Source of the DNA: Chryseobacterium flavum
Lineage (GTDB): Bacteria > Bacteroidota > Bacteroidia > Flavobacteriales > Weeksellaceae
Assembly (NCBI RefSeq): GCF_003385595.1
Contig: NZ_QNUE01000005.1
Span: 264,987-328,986 of the forward strand
Reading direction: 5' to 3'
DNA length: 64,000 nucleotides
The notes below the pieces were generated by a model, which did no database searches, was not told the origin of the DNA, and worked only from the letters and a program-made list of their open reading frames with translations. The first letter of the stretch is position 1. The number at the start of each line of letters is the position of its first letter. Below are positions 43,431-53,655 of the stretch, in pieces. The translations under genes were made by a program, and so were the position numbers.

Positions 43431-46400
43431 TTACTCTTCCAATCTTACGTCTAATCCAAGACCTTGTAACTCGTGAAGTAATACGTTAAATGATTCCGGA
43501 ATACCTGGTTCAGGCATAGATTCACCTTTTGCAATTGCTTCATAAGTTTTTGCTCTACCAATCACGTCATCCGACTTCACAGTTAAGATCTCTCTCAGGA
43601 TATTAGATGCTCCGAATGCTTCAAGAGCCCAAACCTCCATCTCTCCGAATCTCTGACCACCGAACTGAGCTTTACCTCCTAACGGCTGCTGAGTAATCAA
43701 TGAGTAAGGACCGATAGAACGTGCGTGCATCTTATCATCAACCATGTGTCCCAGTTTCAACATGTAGATTACACCCACTGTAGCCGGCTGAGTAAATCTT
43801 TCTCCGGTACCACCATCATAAAGGTGAGTGTTACCAAATCTTGGAAGGCCTGCTTTATCTGTGTATTCAGTAATCTGATCAAGGCTCGCTCCGTCGAAGA
43901 TTGGTGTCGCGAACTTCATTCCTAATTTCTGACCAGCCCATCCAAGAACTGTTTCATAGATCTGACCAATGTTCATACGGGAAGGTACCCCAAGTGGATT
44001 CAATACGATATCTACCGGTGTTCCATCTTCAAGGAATGGCATATCTTCTTCACGAACGATTCTTGAAACGATACCTTTGTTACCGTGACGTCCTGCCATT
44101 TTATCCCCTACATTCAGTTTACGCTTCTTAGCGATGTAAACTTTAGCCAGTTTCATGATACCAGCCGGAAGCTCATCTCCGATTGAAATAGCAAATTTCT
44201 CACGGTTTTTAACTCCCTGAATATCATTATATTTGATTTTGTAATTATGAATTAATTGCTTGATCAATTCATTTTTGTCAGCATCTACTGTCCAGTCTGA
44301 ACCGCTAACGTTTACATAATCTTCAACTGAAGTCAATAATTTGTGAGTGAATTTCACACCTTTACCGATAATCTCTTCATCAAGGTCGTTGTGTACTCCC
44401 TGAGAAGTTTTACCGCTTACCAGTGTATTTAATTTTTCAATTAAAGTATTTCTCAACTCATCAAACTTAGCCTTGTAAGTGTTTTCAATTTCTTCAAGTT
44501 TAAGTTTTTCTTCAGTTCTTTTCTTTTTATCTTTAATGTTTCTTGAGAACAATTTCTTGTTGATAACTACCCCTCTTAGTGAAGAGTCAGCTTTTAATGA
44601 TGCATCTTTTACATCACCAGCTTTGTCACCGAAGATTGCTCTAAGAAGTTTTTCTTCAGGAGTCGGGTCAGATTCACCTTTTGGAGTAATTTTACCAATC
44701 ATGATATCTCCAGGCTTCACTTCAGCACCGATTCTGATCATACCGTTCTCGTCAAGATCTTTAGTAGCTTCTTCAGAAACGTTTGGAATATCTGCAGTAA
44801 GCTCTTCCATACCTAATTTGGTATCACGAACTTCCAGTGAATATTCATCTACGTGGATAGAAGTAAACCAGTCTTCACGTACTACTTTTTCGTTGATTAC
44901 GATCGCATCCTCGAAGTTGTACCCTTTCCAAGGCATGAACGCTACCACTAAGTTTCTACCAAGAGCCAATTCCCCTTTTTCAGTAGCATAACCGTCGCAA
45001 AGTACCTGTCCTTTTTCTACTACATCTCCTACTCTTACGTTTGGTCTTAATGTAATGGTTGTACTTTGGTTGGTTTTTCTGAACTTAGTAAGATTATATG
45101 TTTTAGTAGCTGACTCGAATTGTACTAAATCTTCGTCTTCGCTTCTTTCATACTTAATAACGATTTTGTCAGCATCTACATACTCTACTGTACCTGTACC
45201 TTCAGCATTAATCAAAATTCTTGAATCTCTTGCAACCTGTTGCTCAAGCCCTGTACCCACGATCGGAGCCTGCGGCTTCAATAGAGGAACGGCCTGACGC
45301 ATCATGTTCGATCCCATCAAGGCACGGTTCGCATCATCGTGCTCAAGGAAAGGAATCAATGAAGCGGAAATACCAGAAATCTGGTTTGGTGCCACATCAA
45401 TAAGGTCAACCTGATTTGGTTCAACTACAGGGTAGTCACCATCCAGTCTTGCAATAATTCTGTCTGTTTCGAATTCACCGTTATCACTCAATTCAACGTT
45501 AGCCTGAGCAATTACTTTAGATTCTTCATCTTCAGCGTTCAGGTAGATAGGATCAGCGTTTAGTTCAATTTTTCCTCCTTCTACTTTTCTGTATGGAGTT
45601 TCAATGAAACCTAATCTGTTGATCTTAGCATAAATACCTAAAGATGAAATCAAACCGATGTTTGGTCCTTCCGGAGTTTCAATCGGACAGATTCTTCCGT
45701 AGTGTGTATGGTGAACGTCCCGAACCTCGAAACCTGCTCTTTCTCTTGATAAACCACCAGGTCCCAGTGCAGATAATCTTCTCTTGTGAGTGATCTCTGA
45801 TAGCGGGTTCGTCTGGTCCATGAACTGAGATAGCTGGTTGGTACCGAAGAACGAGTTGATTACCGATGTCAAGGTTTTAGCATTAACAAGATCAAGCGGA
45901 GTAAAGATTTCGTTATCTCTAACATTCATTCTTTCCTTGATCGTTCTTGCTATTCTTGAAAGACCTACACCGAACTGACCTGCCAATTGCTCACCAACAG
46001 TTTTAATTCTTCTGTTTGATAAGTGGTCAATATCATCAACTTCCGCCTTAGAGTTAACAAGTTCAATAAGGTGTCTTACAATAGCAATAATATCTTCTTT
46101 TGTAAGAACTTCAGTAGTCGTCGGAATATTAAGACCTAATTTTTTATTTAGCCTGTAACGTCCAACTTCACCAAGAGAATATCTCTGTTCAGAGAAGAAT
46201 AATTTTTCAATGATTCCTCTTGCAGTTTCCTCATCAGGTGGATCTGCATTTCTTAACTGACGATAAATGTACTCCACCGCTTCTTTCTCAGAGTTGGTAG
46301 GGTCTTTTTGTAATGTATTCTGAATGATAGAGAACTCATTGCTGTTTTCTTTGTGAATCAAAATAGATTTCACACCAGCATCAAGAATAAGATCCAAATG

Positions 46401-47252
46401 TTCTTTTTCAAGGATCGTCTCTCTATCTAAGATGATTTCATTTCTTTCGATAGAAACTACTTCACCTGTATCCTCGTCTACGAAATCTTCGAACCATGTG
46501 TTCAATACTCTCGCAGCCAATGTTCTCCCTTCTACTTTTTTAAGGGCTGCTTTAGAAACTTTTACTTCTTCTGCAAGATCAAAAATCTGAAGGATATCCT
46601 TATCAGATTCATAACCGATAGCTCTTAATAAAGTTGTTAATGGTAATTTTTTCTTACGGTCGATATACGCGTACATTACGCTGTTGATATCCGTCGTAAA
46701 TTCCATCCAAGATCCTTTGAAAGGAATAATTCTTGAATAGTAAAGTTTGGTTCCGTTTGCGTGGTATGTCTGTCCGAAGAATACACCTGGTGAACGGTGA
46801 AGCTGCGTAACAATAACTCTCTCAGCACCATTAATGATGAAAGAACCACTTGGTGTCATATAAGGAACCGGACCTAAGTATACATCCTGAACTACAGTCT
46901 GGAAATCTTCATGCTCCGGATCTGTACAGTATAGTTTAAGTCTTGCTTTTAGAGGAACTGAATACGTCAGACCTCTTTCCACACACTCATCAATTGAATA
47001 ACGTGGAGAATCTACCAGATAATCTAAGAATTCCAATACGAATTGGTTTCTAGAATCCGTAATAGGGAAATTTTCCTGGAAAGTCTTGTAAAGACCTTCT
47101 GTCTTTCTGGCTTCAGGAAGTGTATCTAGCTGGAAAAATTCTTTAAAAGACTCAATCTGGATATCCAAAAAGTCTGGTGTAATGATTTTTCCTTTCGCTG
47201 ACGAGAAATTAATTCTCGGATTTCCCTGAGTTGTTGATTTTGTTTTACTCAT
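43431..47252 (-). CDS. rpoB: RNA polymerase subunit beta
   Basis: 1273 residues. Rifampicin-region sequence is normal: [34 protein letters not shown] near residue 480-510, with Asp, His and Arg at the usual places, so it looks rifampicin-sensitive by this reading. The C-terminal [13 protein letters not shown] and [19 protein letters not shown] blocks are intact. It is the first gene after a gap from rplL and has its own promoter 320 bases upstream. Confidence 0.98.
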   Translation of the reverse strand: MSKTKSTTQGNPRINFSSAKGKIITPDFLDIQIESFKEFFQLDTLPEARKTEGLYKTFQENFPITDSRNQFVLEFLDYLVDSPRYSIDECVERGLTYSVPLKARLKLYCTDPEHEDFQTVVQDVYLGPVPYMTPSGSFIINGAERVIVTQLHRSPGVFFGQTYHANGTKLYYSRIIPFKGSWMEFTTDINSVMYAYIDRKKKLPLTTLLRAIGYESDKDILQIFDLAEEVKVSKAALKKVEGRTLAARVLNTWFEDFVDEDTGEVVSIERNEIILDRETILEKEHLDLILDAGVKSILIHKENSNEFSIIQNTLQKDPTNSEKEAVEYIYRQLRNADPPDEETARGIIEKLFFSEQRYSLGEVGRYRLNKKLGLNIPTTTEVLTKEDIIAIVRHLIELVNSKAEVDDIDHLSNRRIKTVGEQLAGQFGVGLSRIARTIKERMNVRDNEIFTPLDLVNAKTLTSVINSFFGTNQLSQFMDQTNPLSEITHKRRLSALGPGGLSRERAGFEVRDVHHTHYGRICPIETPEGPNIGLISSLGIYAKINRLGFIETPYRKVEGGKIELNADPIYLNAEDEESKVIAQANVELSDNGEFETDRIIARLDGDYPVVEPNQVDLIDVAPNQISGISASLIPFLEHDDANRALMGSNMMRQAVPLLKPQAPIVGTGLEQQVARDSRILINAEGTGTVEYVDADKIVIKYERSEDEDLVQFESATKTYNLTKFRKTNQSTTITLRPNVRVGDVVEKGQVLCDGYATEKGELALGRNLVVAFMPWKGYNFEDAIVINEKVVREDWFTSIHVDEYSLEVRDTKLGMEELTADIPNVSEEATKDLDENGMIRIGAEVKPGDIMIGKITPKGESDPTPEEKLLRAIFGDKAGDVKDASLKADSSLRGVVINKKLFSRNIKDKKKRTEEKLKLEEIENTYKAKFDELRNTLIEKLNTLVSGKTSQGVHNDLDEEIIGKGVKFTHKLLTSVEDYVNVSGSDWTVDADKNELIKQLIHNYKIKYNDIQGVKNREKFAISIGDELPAGIMKLAKVYIAKKRKLNVGDKMAGRHGNKGIVSRIVREEDMPFLEDGTPVDIVLNPLGVPSRMNIGQIYETVLGWAGQKLGMKFATPIFDGASLDQITEYTDKAGLPRFGNTHLYDGGTGERFTQPATVGVIYMLKLGHMVDDKMHARSIGPYSLITQQPLGGKAQFGGQRFGEMEVWALEAFGASNILREILTVKSDDVIGRAKTYEAIAKGESMPEPGIPESFNVLLHELQGLGLDVRLEE

Positions 47253-47575
47253 AAAACTTTTAAGAAAGGGTTAAAAAATATTTTGATTTATTAAAAAATA
47301 TCAGAAAAGAACAAGAAACTAAGGTAAAAGTAAAGGTAAAAGTGTTTTTGGCGCTCACAGAAGACCTTCAGCTCTTTTAACTTTGTACCCGGCTCTTTCT
47401 AACTGCAACACTGGTATATCTTTTCACAGCGTAATGCAAAATATTTTTATTACTTTTGAGGCAGAATTACCGCAATATCTATATACACAAAATCCCTTCC
47501 ATGCTATTCACAATGAAAGAGTTGATTTTCAGTATTTTACAGATTTACAAACAATTTTTCGCGCCAAAAGAGGGG

Positions 47576-47606
47576 CAAAGATACAAAAATAGCTTCACAA
47601 ATACAA
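47576..47606 (-). promoter_or_regulatory. rpoB promoter with a ~320-base leader
   Basis: On the minus strand TTG (47604-47606), a 20-base spacer and TATCTTTG (47576-47583) make a perfect promoter. The start would be near 47572, leaving an untranslated leader of about 320 bases up to the rpoB ATG at 47252. In the leader I see no known riboswitch; a TTTTACCTTTAC-type repeat occurs near 47320-47340. Confidence 0.65.
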
Positions 47607-47742
47607 ATAAAATGTCCTCATTTTGAGATTCTTATAAAAGAAGAAGACTTGATTTCCAGATAGCCCGCAGCAATACTAACTTTATAATAAATATTTCACA
47701 ATCCTTATAAGAGGTCAACTTTTTAGTTAGTAATATACAACC

Positions 47743-47760
47743 CTGCCGATAGCCCGGCAG
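47743..47760 (-). terminator. hairpin after the rplL-rpoB intergenic ORF
   Basis: CTGCCG (47743-47748) pairs with CGGCAG (47755-47760), three bases past the stop of the small minus-strand ORF. The T run after it on the minus strand is weak. Confidence 0.4.
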
Positions 47761-47763
47761 TAT

Positions 47764-47943
47764 TCATAGATACATATAATCAGTAACTAGCCACTTTCTT
47801 GTACAAAATGTAAGATATTCCCCCTTTCTCCAGCTGCCACCAATAAGGTTTGTTTGGATAAATTTTAGCTGAGCATCAGATATCATCTCTGAAATACCTG
47901 CTATTTTTACAATATCACACTTGTTGTTTCTGTGATAAAGCAT
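47764..47943 (-). CDS. small ORF or gene remnant between rplL and rpoB, 59 aa
   Basis: The ATG at 47943 gives 59 residues; the frame is open to about 48011 without an ATG and reads like protein (FEYDQFLICKASYSSFS.., then DAQLKFIQTNLIGGSWRKGE). I do not recognise a family. The stop is followed directly by a hairpin, which favours a once-expressed gene. It could also be the tail of a decayed gene. The rest of the 826-base gap (47253-48078) holds the rpoB leader and the rplL terminator. Confidence 0.4.
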   Translation of the reverse strand: MLYHRNNKCDIVKIAGISEMISDAQLKFIQTNLIGGSWRKGEYLTFCTRKWLVTDYMYL

Positions 47944-48026
47944 AATGATTAGAGAAAATGAGGAGTAACTTGCTTTACAGATAAGAAACTGATCATATTC
48001 GAATATCTGCTAAAAAAAATTTACAA

Positions 48027-48057
48027 CAAAAAAAGCCTGAGCAGTTTGCTCAGGCTT
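48027..48057 (-). terminator. strong terminator after rplL
   Basis: GCCTGAGCA (48035-48043) pairs with TGCTCAGGC (48047-48055); on the minus strand seven T follow. It separates the ribosomal-protein unit from rpoBC. Confidence 0.92.
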
Positions 48058-48078
48058 CTTGATTTATAATAAAATTGA

Positions 48079-48447
48079 TTATTTCAATTCTACTTCAGCA
48101 CCAGCTTCTTCTAATTGCTTCTTAAGAGCTTCAGCTTCGTCTTTAGATACACCAGTTTTGATTGGAGCTGGAGCACCGTCTACGATATCTTTAGCTTCTT
48201 TAAGACCAGCACCAGTTAAATCTTTTACTAATTTAACGATAGCTAATTTAGAAGCACCTGCAGACTTAAGAATTACATCGAATTCAGTTTTTTCTTCAGC
48301 AGCTTCACCTGCAGCTCCACCTGCAACTACTACTGCAGCAGCAGCTGGCTCAATTCCGTACTCATCCTTAAGGATAGCAGCTAATTCGTTTACGTCTTTT
48401 ACTGTTAAGTTTACTAGCGTTTCAGCTAAATTTTTTAAATCTGACAT
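48079..48447 (-). CDS. rplL: 50S ribosomal protein L7/L12
   Basis: 122 residues: an N-terminal dimerisation helix ([28 protein letters not shown]), an Ala/Gly/Val hinge and the C-terminal domain ([39 protein letters not shown]). It forms the ribosomal stalk that recruits translation GTPases. It ends its operon at a strong terminator. Confidence 0.98.
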   Translation of the reverse strand: MSDLKNLAETLVNLTVKDVNELAAILKDEYGIEPAAAAVVVAGGAAGEAAEEKTEFDVILKSAGASKLAIVKLVKDLTGAGLKEAKDIVDGAPAPIKTGVSKDEAEALKKQLEEAGAEVELK

Positions 48448-48493
48448 TGTTGTAATGTTTTTGTTGATTATTTATTTAATTTTTTGAGTATAA

Positions 48494-49078
48494 TTATTCA
48501 GCACTTGTTTCTTCAGTGCTATCTGCAGCAGCTTCAGGAGCTTCAGCAGGAGTTTCTTCTACAGCAGGAGCAGCTTCTTCAGCTTTAGCCTCTACTGTTT
48601 CAGGTTTGTTTTGAAGAGCAGAAACAACTCTCTGGATTGGAGACTGAAGTAATCCGATGATTTCACCGATCATTTCTTCTCTAGACTTGATGTTAGCCAA
48701 TGTGTCTAGGTTGTTATCGCCAATGTAGAAAGTTTCCTGAAGATAAGCTGATTTTAAAGCCGGCTTTTCTTCTTTCTTTCTGAACCCTTGGATTAATTTC
48801 GCAGGAGCATTAGCTGTTTCAGAAATCATTAACGCTGAATTTCCTTTGAAAGAAGGGAACATTTCAGAGTAATCTACTCCTTCAATTTGTTCCATTGCTT
48901 TTTGTAAAAGTGTATTTTTTACAACTTTTACTTTGATATTTTGTTTGAAAGCCTGTCTTCTGAAATCTGAAGATTTAGCAGCGTTCAATCCTTCTAGATC
49001 TGCTACATATACTACTTTTGCATCCTGAAGCAAGTCTTTGATCTCTTGTATTGCTACAACTTTTTGGTCTTTTGTCAT
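48494..49078 (-). CDS. rplJ: 50S ribosomal protein L10
   Basis: 194 residues. The N-terminal TKDQKVVAIQEIKDLLQDAKVVYVADLEGLNAAKSSDFRR and VVKNTLLQKAM blocks identify L10, the stalk base. The protein is about 20-25 residues longer than usual owing to an acidic Ala/Glu/Pro-rich tail after residue 165, as is common in Bacteroidota. The rplL gene follows after 46 bases; L10 usually controls this mRNA. Confidence 0.96.
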   Translation of the reverse strand: MTKDQKVVAIQEIKDLLQDAKVVYVADLEGLNAAKSSDFRRQAFKQNIKVKVVKNTLLQKAMEQIEGVDYSEMFPSFKGNSALMISETANAPAKLIQGFRKKEEKPALKSAYLQETFYIGDNNLDTLANIKSREEMIGEIIGLLQSPIQRVVSALQNKPETVEAKAEEAAPAVEETPAEAPEAAADSTEETSAE

Positions 49079-49095
49079 TGTCTTAAGGATTTATA

Positions 49096-49788
49096 TTAGT
49101 TAACAGATTTAGTATCGATTGCAATACCTGGGCTCATTGTAGAAGACAAATAAATGCTTTTTACATAAGTTCCTTTAGCAGCAGTCGGCTTCATTTTGAT
49201 TAATGTCTGGATTAATTCCTGAGCATTTTCTTTCAATTTAGCAGCATCGAAAGATACTTTACCAATACCAGCATGGATAATACCGTATTTATCTACTTTA
49301 AAATCAATTTTACCTGATTTTACTTCAGATACAGCTTTACCAACTTCCATTGTTACAGTACCAGACTTAGGATTTGGCATTAAACCTCTTGGTCCTAAAA
49401 CTCTACCTAAAGGTCCTAGTTTACCCATTACAGCAGGCATAGTAACGATAACGTCAACATCTGTCCAACCGCCTTTGATTTTATCTAAATATTCATCAAG
49501 ACCTACATAGTCTGCACCAGCAGCTTTAGCCTCAGCTTCTTTATCTGGAGTTACAAGAGCTAATACTTTAACATCTTTACCAGTTCCGTGAGGAAGAGAT
49601 ACAACACCTCTTACCATTTGGTTTGCTTTTCTTGGGTCTACTCCTAATCTTACAGCGATATCTACAGAAGCATCAAACTTTGCAGTGTTTACTTCTTTTA
49701 CAAGAGCTGCACCTTCTTCAAGGTTATAGATTCTTCCTTTTTCTACTTTGCTTAAAGCTTCCTTTTGCTTTTTTGTTAATTTTGCCAT
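49096..49788 (-). CDS. rplA: 50S ribosomal protein L1
   Basis: 230 residues. The signature [18 protein letters not shown] near residue 125 is exact, and the N-terminal [22 protein letters not shown] is typical. L1 forms the movable stalk near the E site and represses its own operon in many bacteria. The gap to rplK is 11 bases. Confidence 0.97.
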   Translation of the reverse strand: MAKLTKKQKEALSKVEKGRIYNLEEGAALVKEVNTAKFDASVDIAVRLGVDPRKANQMVRGVVSLPHGTGKDVKVLALVTPDKEAEAKAAGADYVGLDEYLDKIKGGWTDVDVIVTMPAVMGKLGPLGRVLGPRGLMPNPKSGTVTMEVGKAVSEVKSGKIDFKVDKYGIIHAGIGKVSFDAAKLKENAQELIQTLIKMKPTAAKGTYVKSIYLSSTMSPGIAIDTKSVN

Positions 49789-49799
49789 TTCAATAAGTT

Positions 49800-50243
49800 T
49801 TAAGCGTTAGTTGGTTTAGTTCCTGTTACTCTTAATCCCATAGATCTAGCAGTACCTGCAACCATAGAAAGAGCTGAATCCAATGTAAAGCAGTTAAGGT
49901 CTGCCATTTTATCTTCAGCGATTTTCTTAACCTGATCCCAAGTAACAGAACCTACTTTGTTTCTGTTTGGTTCACCGGAACCTCCTTTGATCTTAGCCGC
50001 ATCCATTAACTGGATTGCTGCAGGTGGAGTTTTAATAACGAATTCAAAAGATTTGTCTTCGTATACTGTAATCACTACAGGTAAAACTTGCCCTGGCTTA
50101 TCTTGGGTTCTTCCGTTAAATTGCTTACAAAACTCCATGATGTTCACACCTGCAGAACCTAATGCCGGACCTACTGGTGGAGAAGGGTTAGCTGCGCCAC
50201 CTTTCACCTGAAGCTTTACCATTTTAAAGACTTTCTTAGCCAT
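49800..50243 (-). CDS. rplK: 50S ribosomal protein L11
   Basis: 147 residues. N-terminal [33 protein letters not shown] (proline-rich switch, thiostrepton-binding region) and C-terminal [16 protein letters not shown] blocks are exact. L11 binds the GTPase-associated 23S rRNA centre. Unusually, it does not follow nusG directly but has its own promoter, because three secreted-protein genes lie between. Confidence 0.97.
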   Translation of the reverse strand: MAKKVFKMVKLQVKGGAANPSPPVGPALGSAGVNIMEFCKQFNGRTQDKPGQVLPVVITVYEDKSFEFVIKTPPAAIQLMDAAKIKGGSGEPNRNKVGSVTWDQVKKIAEDKMADLNCFTLDSALSMVAGTARSMGLRVTGTKPTNA

Positions 50244-50340
50244 TGTTTGTTTTTTAAATTTGAATAATTAATGAGTTTGGAAGCATTTATTATTCAGTAG
50301 GTTATGCACTCACATAACAATAAACCTACTTTTCGGATTG

Positions 50341-50370
50341 CAAAAGTATAAAATATTTTTGAAACTACAA
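50341..50370 (-). promoter_or_regulatory. rplK operon promoter
   Basis: On the minus strand TTG (50368-50370), 19 bases, TACTTTTG (50341-50348). The leader would be about 94 bases. The same -7 box and spacer occur before rpsU. Confidence 0.7.
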
Positions 50371-50507
50371 ACGGATATTGCTGATTTTTAAAAAGTTTAA
50401 TTTTGCAAGGCATTATTCATCAAATGAGTTTCTGTAAATTTTAATTTAGATTTTTACTTTATCCGGAACTGATCTTTATACAATATTAAAAGAGATTAAT
50501 CTCAAAA

Positions 50508-51176
50508 TTAAAAACCTAATGGTTTGTTAATCGTTTGCATAGAACCGTCCGTCCCTCCGAGATCAGTATTCACATCACTTATATTTTGTTTTGTGATTAA
50601 TCTTTTATAGGCCATCAAATAAAGATCTACTGTAAAATTATTATAAGTCCTGGATGGCGCAGATGCATTGGTAGCAATAATCCGGCTATCTGTAAACAAT
50701 GCTTTAATATGCCATGTCCCGTTTTTTTTGAAAGCAGTTACATCAGGAGACCCCTGTTTATTATCATTGATACCGTTGTCCCCATAATCAAGCATTACAT
50801 TGGTACTTCCGTCATTCAGCTTGAATGAATAGTTATGAAGTACAACAAGAAAATTATTGGCATCTATCTTTGTGTCATAATCCGTAATTCCTGCACCCGA
50901 TACTCCGGTAAGGGTAAGTTTAAGATAATTAAACAATCCACTGCTTTCCAAGGCCGGATCATACAATTGCAAAGCATTTTGTGAAGTTGCCAAAAAGCTA
51001 CCTCCGGACATTGTAGGTTCTCCCGGATTTCTCAGATATAATGAATTTGTATACGTTTTTCCATTAACGTCAAGTGTCTCTGCAGGGTTTGCTGTGTTCA
51101 CTCCTACTTTTCCTTTCTGGGCATTCAGAAATATCCCAAGACATAAGATTATTGTGATATAAATTTTTCTTTTCAT
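50508..51176 (-). CDS. secreted protein, VGxNTxxPxxTLDVxG family, copy 3
   Basis: 222 residues with signal peptide (ending near FLNAQ). Right after it comes KVGVNTANPAETLDVNG, a motif seen at the start of many Flavobacteriia secreted proteins and fibre-like proteins. A later DTKIDANNFLVVLHNYSF and a KKNGTWHIKA strand match the other two copies. No enzyme motif and no T9SS tail. The role is unknown; it is the last of three tandem copies. Confidence 0.72.
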   Translation of the reverse strand: MKRKIYITIILCLGIFLNAQKGKVGVNTANPAETLDVNGKTYTNSLYLRNPGEPTMSGGSFLATSQNALQLYDPALESSGLFNYLKLTLTGVSGAGITDYDTKIDANNFLVVLHNYSFKLNDGSTNVMLDYGDNGINDNKQGSPDVTAFKKNGTWHIKALFTDSRIIATNASAPSRTYNNFTVDLYLMAYKRLITKQNISDVNTDLGGTDGSMQTINKPLGF

Positions 51177-51182
51177 AATTTT

Positions 51183-51830
51183 TTATTGAAGCCCCAGAGG
51201 GGTATTGGTTGAAACTCCTGAATAACCAGGTGAAGCTGATGCTGAAACAGAACCATTGAAAGTTCCCCAGTCTTTAACTAGTGACTTTTCAAAGACATTT
51301 AAGGTAAACGTCCATGTTCCGTTTTGGGATGAAACAGTGCCGGCTCCTTTAAAAGCTAAATTAATAGCATGATAGGTTTTACCCCCACTGATTACCTGAG
51401 TAACTTCTGTAGAGTAAGAGCCGTAGGATTTAGGATTAGTGGACATATTCGCTGCTGATACAGCACCTGTAAAAACAGCACCTGTAATCGCAACAACATA
51501 TTTATCTGCATCCAGCCCAGTATTCATATTAATAACTTCATCCTGTCTGACATTCTTCAAAATAACGTTATACATGTTAACAGGAGCTACATTACGAAGT
51601 GAAATATCCAGCAGCTTAACTTTTCCTACCGGCGAACTATCTTTTGAACGGGTAATAAGAAGATAATCTCCTCCTGCCTTCGTATTTTCCGTATCAATCA
51701 AATAGGACTCTACCAATGTTTCTCCTTCTACGTCAAGAGTTCCTTTAGGTGTTGTAGTATTAATTCCTACTTGTGCATTCATGCTTAAAGCAACAAAACC
51801 TGTAAAAAGTATCGCAATAATTTTTCTCAT
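51183..51830 (-). CDS. secreted protein, VGxNTxxPxxTLDVxG family, copy 2
   Basis: 215 residues. Signal peptide MRKIIAILFTGFVALSMNAQ, then VGINTTTPKGTLDVEG. The central NTGLDADKYVVAITGAVF corresponds to the DTKI..FLVV strand of the sister proteins, and SQNGTWTFTLNVFEKS to their NGTW block. Only six bases separate it from copy 3 and 15 from copy 1, so the three are co-transcribed. Confidence 0.72.
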   Translation of the reverse strand: MRKIIAILFTGFVALSMNAQVGINTTTPKGTLDVEGETLVESYLIDTENTKAGGDYLLITRSKDSSPVGKVKLLDISLRNVAPVNMYNVILKNVRQDEVINMNTGLDADKYVVAITGAVFTGAVSAANMSTNPKSYGSYSTEVTQVISGGKTYHAINLAFKGAGTVSSQNGTWTFTLNVFEKSLVKDWGTFNGSVSASASPGYSGVSTNTPLGLQ

Positions 51831-51845
51831 ATAATTTACGTTTTT

Positions 51846-52466
51846 TTATTGAATTAATGGGGCTGCTGCTGCGCCCGTTGTTGAAGCATTAAGGCTTTGT
51901 GTAGCATTGAAATCTTTGGCATACGATCTGTCAAATACCAATAAGTTCAGTGTCCAGATTCCGGTAGGAAGTGATGCATCCGGTGAGAATCCATGATAGT
52001 CGGCCTTTAGTTTCCATGTTCCATTAGAGGAGTAGGCAAATATCTGAGGAACCGGGGTCAGCCAGTTTGCGGAATTTGTTCGGGTAGGTTGAGTGAATCC
52101 GAAAGAAGAGATCACTACAAGAAATTTCTTTGAATTAATTTTTGTATCAAATTGGTTTACCCAATCCTTATCTGCAGGATCGCAGGTAATTTTGAACTGA
52201 ACAAGGTTAATGGGTGCCGGTGAATTAGGCACAAAAGAATCATTATACGCTGTAATCTTGTTTTCCGGAGCCGGAGATTTGATTATGAAAGTGTAATTCT
52301 CGTCCGCTTTCAGTTTTTCCATAGGCTGTTTGAAAACAATTCCAGATGTCTTCATTGTACCGTTCACGGTAAGTTCTTTTTCCGGCGTAGCAGTATTGAT
52401 ACCAACTTGCGCACTTATGAGTACAGATGTACCCACCAGAGTGATCATCGAAATAATTTTTGTCAT
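51846..52466 (-). CDS. secreted protein, VGxNTxxPxxTLDVxG family, copy 1
   Basis: 206 residues. Signal peptide MTKIISMITLVGTSVLISAQ, then VGINTATPEKELTVNG. DTKINSKKFLVVISSFGF and SSNGTWKLKADYHGF match the sister copies, with about one quarter to one third identity by eye. It is the first gene of the inserted trio, 279 bases downstream of nusG and behind its terminator. Confidence 0.72.
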   Translation of the reverse strand: MTKIISMITLVGTSVLISAQVGINTATPEKELTVNGTMKTSGIVFKQPMEKLKADENYTFIIKSPAPENKITAYNDSFVPNSPAPINLVQFKITCDPADKDWVNQFDTKINSKKFLVVISSFGFTQPTRTNSANWLTPVPQIFAYSSNGTWKLKADYHGFSPDASLPTGIWTLNLLVFDRSYAKDFNATQSLNASTTGAAAAPLIQ

Positions 52467-52693
52467 TGAGTTGTGTGTTTATATAAGACTTGTGCTTTTA
52501 GCTCATCTTTCATATTCCTTTAATTAAAAGACATAAAATTCCCTACGACTGTAACCAGCGTATGAAAAAAAGAATATAAAAGTTCGAATGAATTGATTCC
52601 TAGATTACAATAAATATGCCACTCAAAGAAAGTACAAGATATAAATCCTTAAAAAAAAATTAAAATTGAGACAGTCTACTTACTCCTTTCAGA

Positions 52694-52723
52694 CAAAAAA
52701 AAGACTGCTTTGGAGCAGTCTTT
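52694..52723 (-). terminator. strong terminator after nusG
   Basis: AAAGACTGC (52700-52708) pairs with GCAGTCTTT (52715-52723); on the minus strand eight T follow. It cuts nusG off from the ribosomal-protein genes. Confidence 0.92.
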
Positions 52724-52745
52724 CAATTTTTATATAAAATAATTA

Positions 52746-53288
52746 TTATACTTTTTCTACTTGCATATAGCTAAGTTCCATTGGAGTTTTTCTACCGAAG
52801 ATTAAAACAGAAACTTCGATTTTCTTTTTATCTTCAAGGATCTTTTCAACAGTACCATTGAATCCATTGAAAGGTCCGTCTATTACTTTTACGTTTTCTC
52901 CTACTACGTATGGAATTTCAACATCACTTGCAAATTCTGAAAGTTCATCCATTCTTCCAAGCATTCTGTTTACTTCAGATTTCCTCATTGGAACCGGATC
53001 TCCTCCTTTTGTCAAGCTTAAGAAAGAAATAACACCGGGAATATTTTTAATAACGTGAGGAATTTCTCCCATCAGATCAGCTTCGATCATCAAGTATCCA
53101 GGATAGTAAGGTCTTTCTTTAGGAACTTTTTTACCGTTTCTGATTTGAATAACCTTTTCCATAGGAATAACCACTTGAGTAACGTACTGCTCAAACCCTA
53201 AACGTTTGATTTCTGTCTCAATATAGTTTTTCACTTTATTTTCCTGTCCGCTGATTGCTTTCAGCACATACCATTTCAATTCGCTCAT
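52746..53288 (-). CDS. nusG: transcription termination/antitermination factor NusG
   Basis: 180 residues. The NGN domain begins LKWYVLKAISGQENKVKNYIETEI, and the C-terminal KOW domain shows VVGENVKVIDGPFNGFNGTVEKILEDKKKIEVSVLIFGRKTPMEL. It binds RNA polymerase and links it to Rho or the ribosome. The gene starts 19 bases after secE. Its usual follower rplK is displaced. Confidence 0.97.
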   Translation of the reverse strand: MSELKWYVLKAISGQENKVKNYIETEIKRLGFEQYVTQVVIPMEKVIQIRNGKKVPKERPYYPGYLMIEADLMGEIPHVIKNIPGVISFLSLTKGGDPVPMRKSEVNRMLGRMDELSEFASDVEIPYVVGENVKVIDGPFNGFNGTVEKILEDKKKIEVSVLIFGRKTPMELSYMQVEKV

Positions 53289-53307
53289 TATGGGAAAATA
53301 CTTTTAA

Positions 53308-53514
53308 TTAATTGAACAAGTTGATTAGCATTCCTATTATGTTGCTGATTGCTTTTGAAAACAATTCATCAACTCCAAAGGTAAATAATGCCAGAATCAC
53401 TGTCGCAATAGTCACTACAATGGTAGATGACTGAAGGTCAGCCCATTTTGGCCATTCAACTTTATGTCTGAATTCGTTATAAGAACCTTTTAAAAAATCG
53501 ACAAATGAACTCAT
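53308..53514 (-). CDS. secE: preprotein translocase subunit SecE
   Basis: 68 residues, the short single-membrane-helix form. The amphipathic helix FLKGSYNEFRHKVEWPKWADLQ is followed by the membrane segment IVVTIATVILALFTFGVDELFSKAI. It clamps the SecY channel. It lies between tRNA-Trp and nusG, as in most bacteria. Confidence 0.95.
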   Translation of the reverse strand: MSSFVDFLKGSYNEFRHKVEWPKWADLQSSTIVVTIATVILALFTFGVDELFSKAISNIIGMLINLFN

Positions 53515-53526
53515 AATTTATATTTG

Positions 53527-53597
53527 CACGGGCACAAGGATTCGAACCCTGATCAACGGTTTTGGAGACCGGTATCCTACCATTGGACGATGCCCGT
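53527..53597 (-). tRNA. trnW: tRNA-Trp (CCA)
   Basis: Acceptor arms ACGGGCA/TGCCCGT pair fully. The anticodon loop CTCCAAA gives CCA, and the GGTTCGAATCC T-arm is normal. Its place between tuf and secE is conserved. Confidence 0.95.
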
Positions 53598-53602
53598 AGT
53601 TA

Positions 53603-53637
53603 AAAGCTTCCGTAGAGAAGTTCCTTACGGAAGCTTT
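53603..53637 (-). terminator. hairpin between tuf and tRNA-Trp
   Basis: A 12-base inverted repeat (53603-53614 with 53626-53637) lies 19 bases past the tuf stop. The T run on the minus strand is short, so it may be a partial terminator or an RNA-processing site. Confidence 0.6.
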
Positions 53638-53655
53638 AATATTGTTTAAGATGGA

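Noticed and set aside
47383..47592. 69-residue plus-strand ORF upstream of rpoB
   Set aside because: It lies antisense over the rpoB promoter and leader, starts at a non-ATG codon and has no protein-like features.
48494..48600. Ala/Glu-rich tail of L10 as a frameshift artefact
   Set aside because: The frame stays open, codon use is normal, and acidic L10 tails are usual in Bacteroidota.
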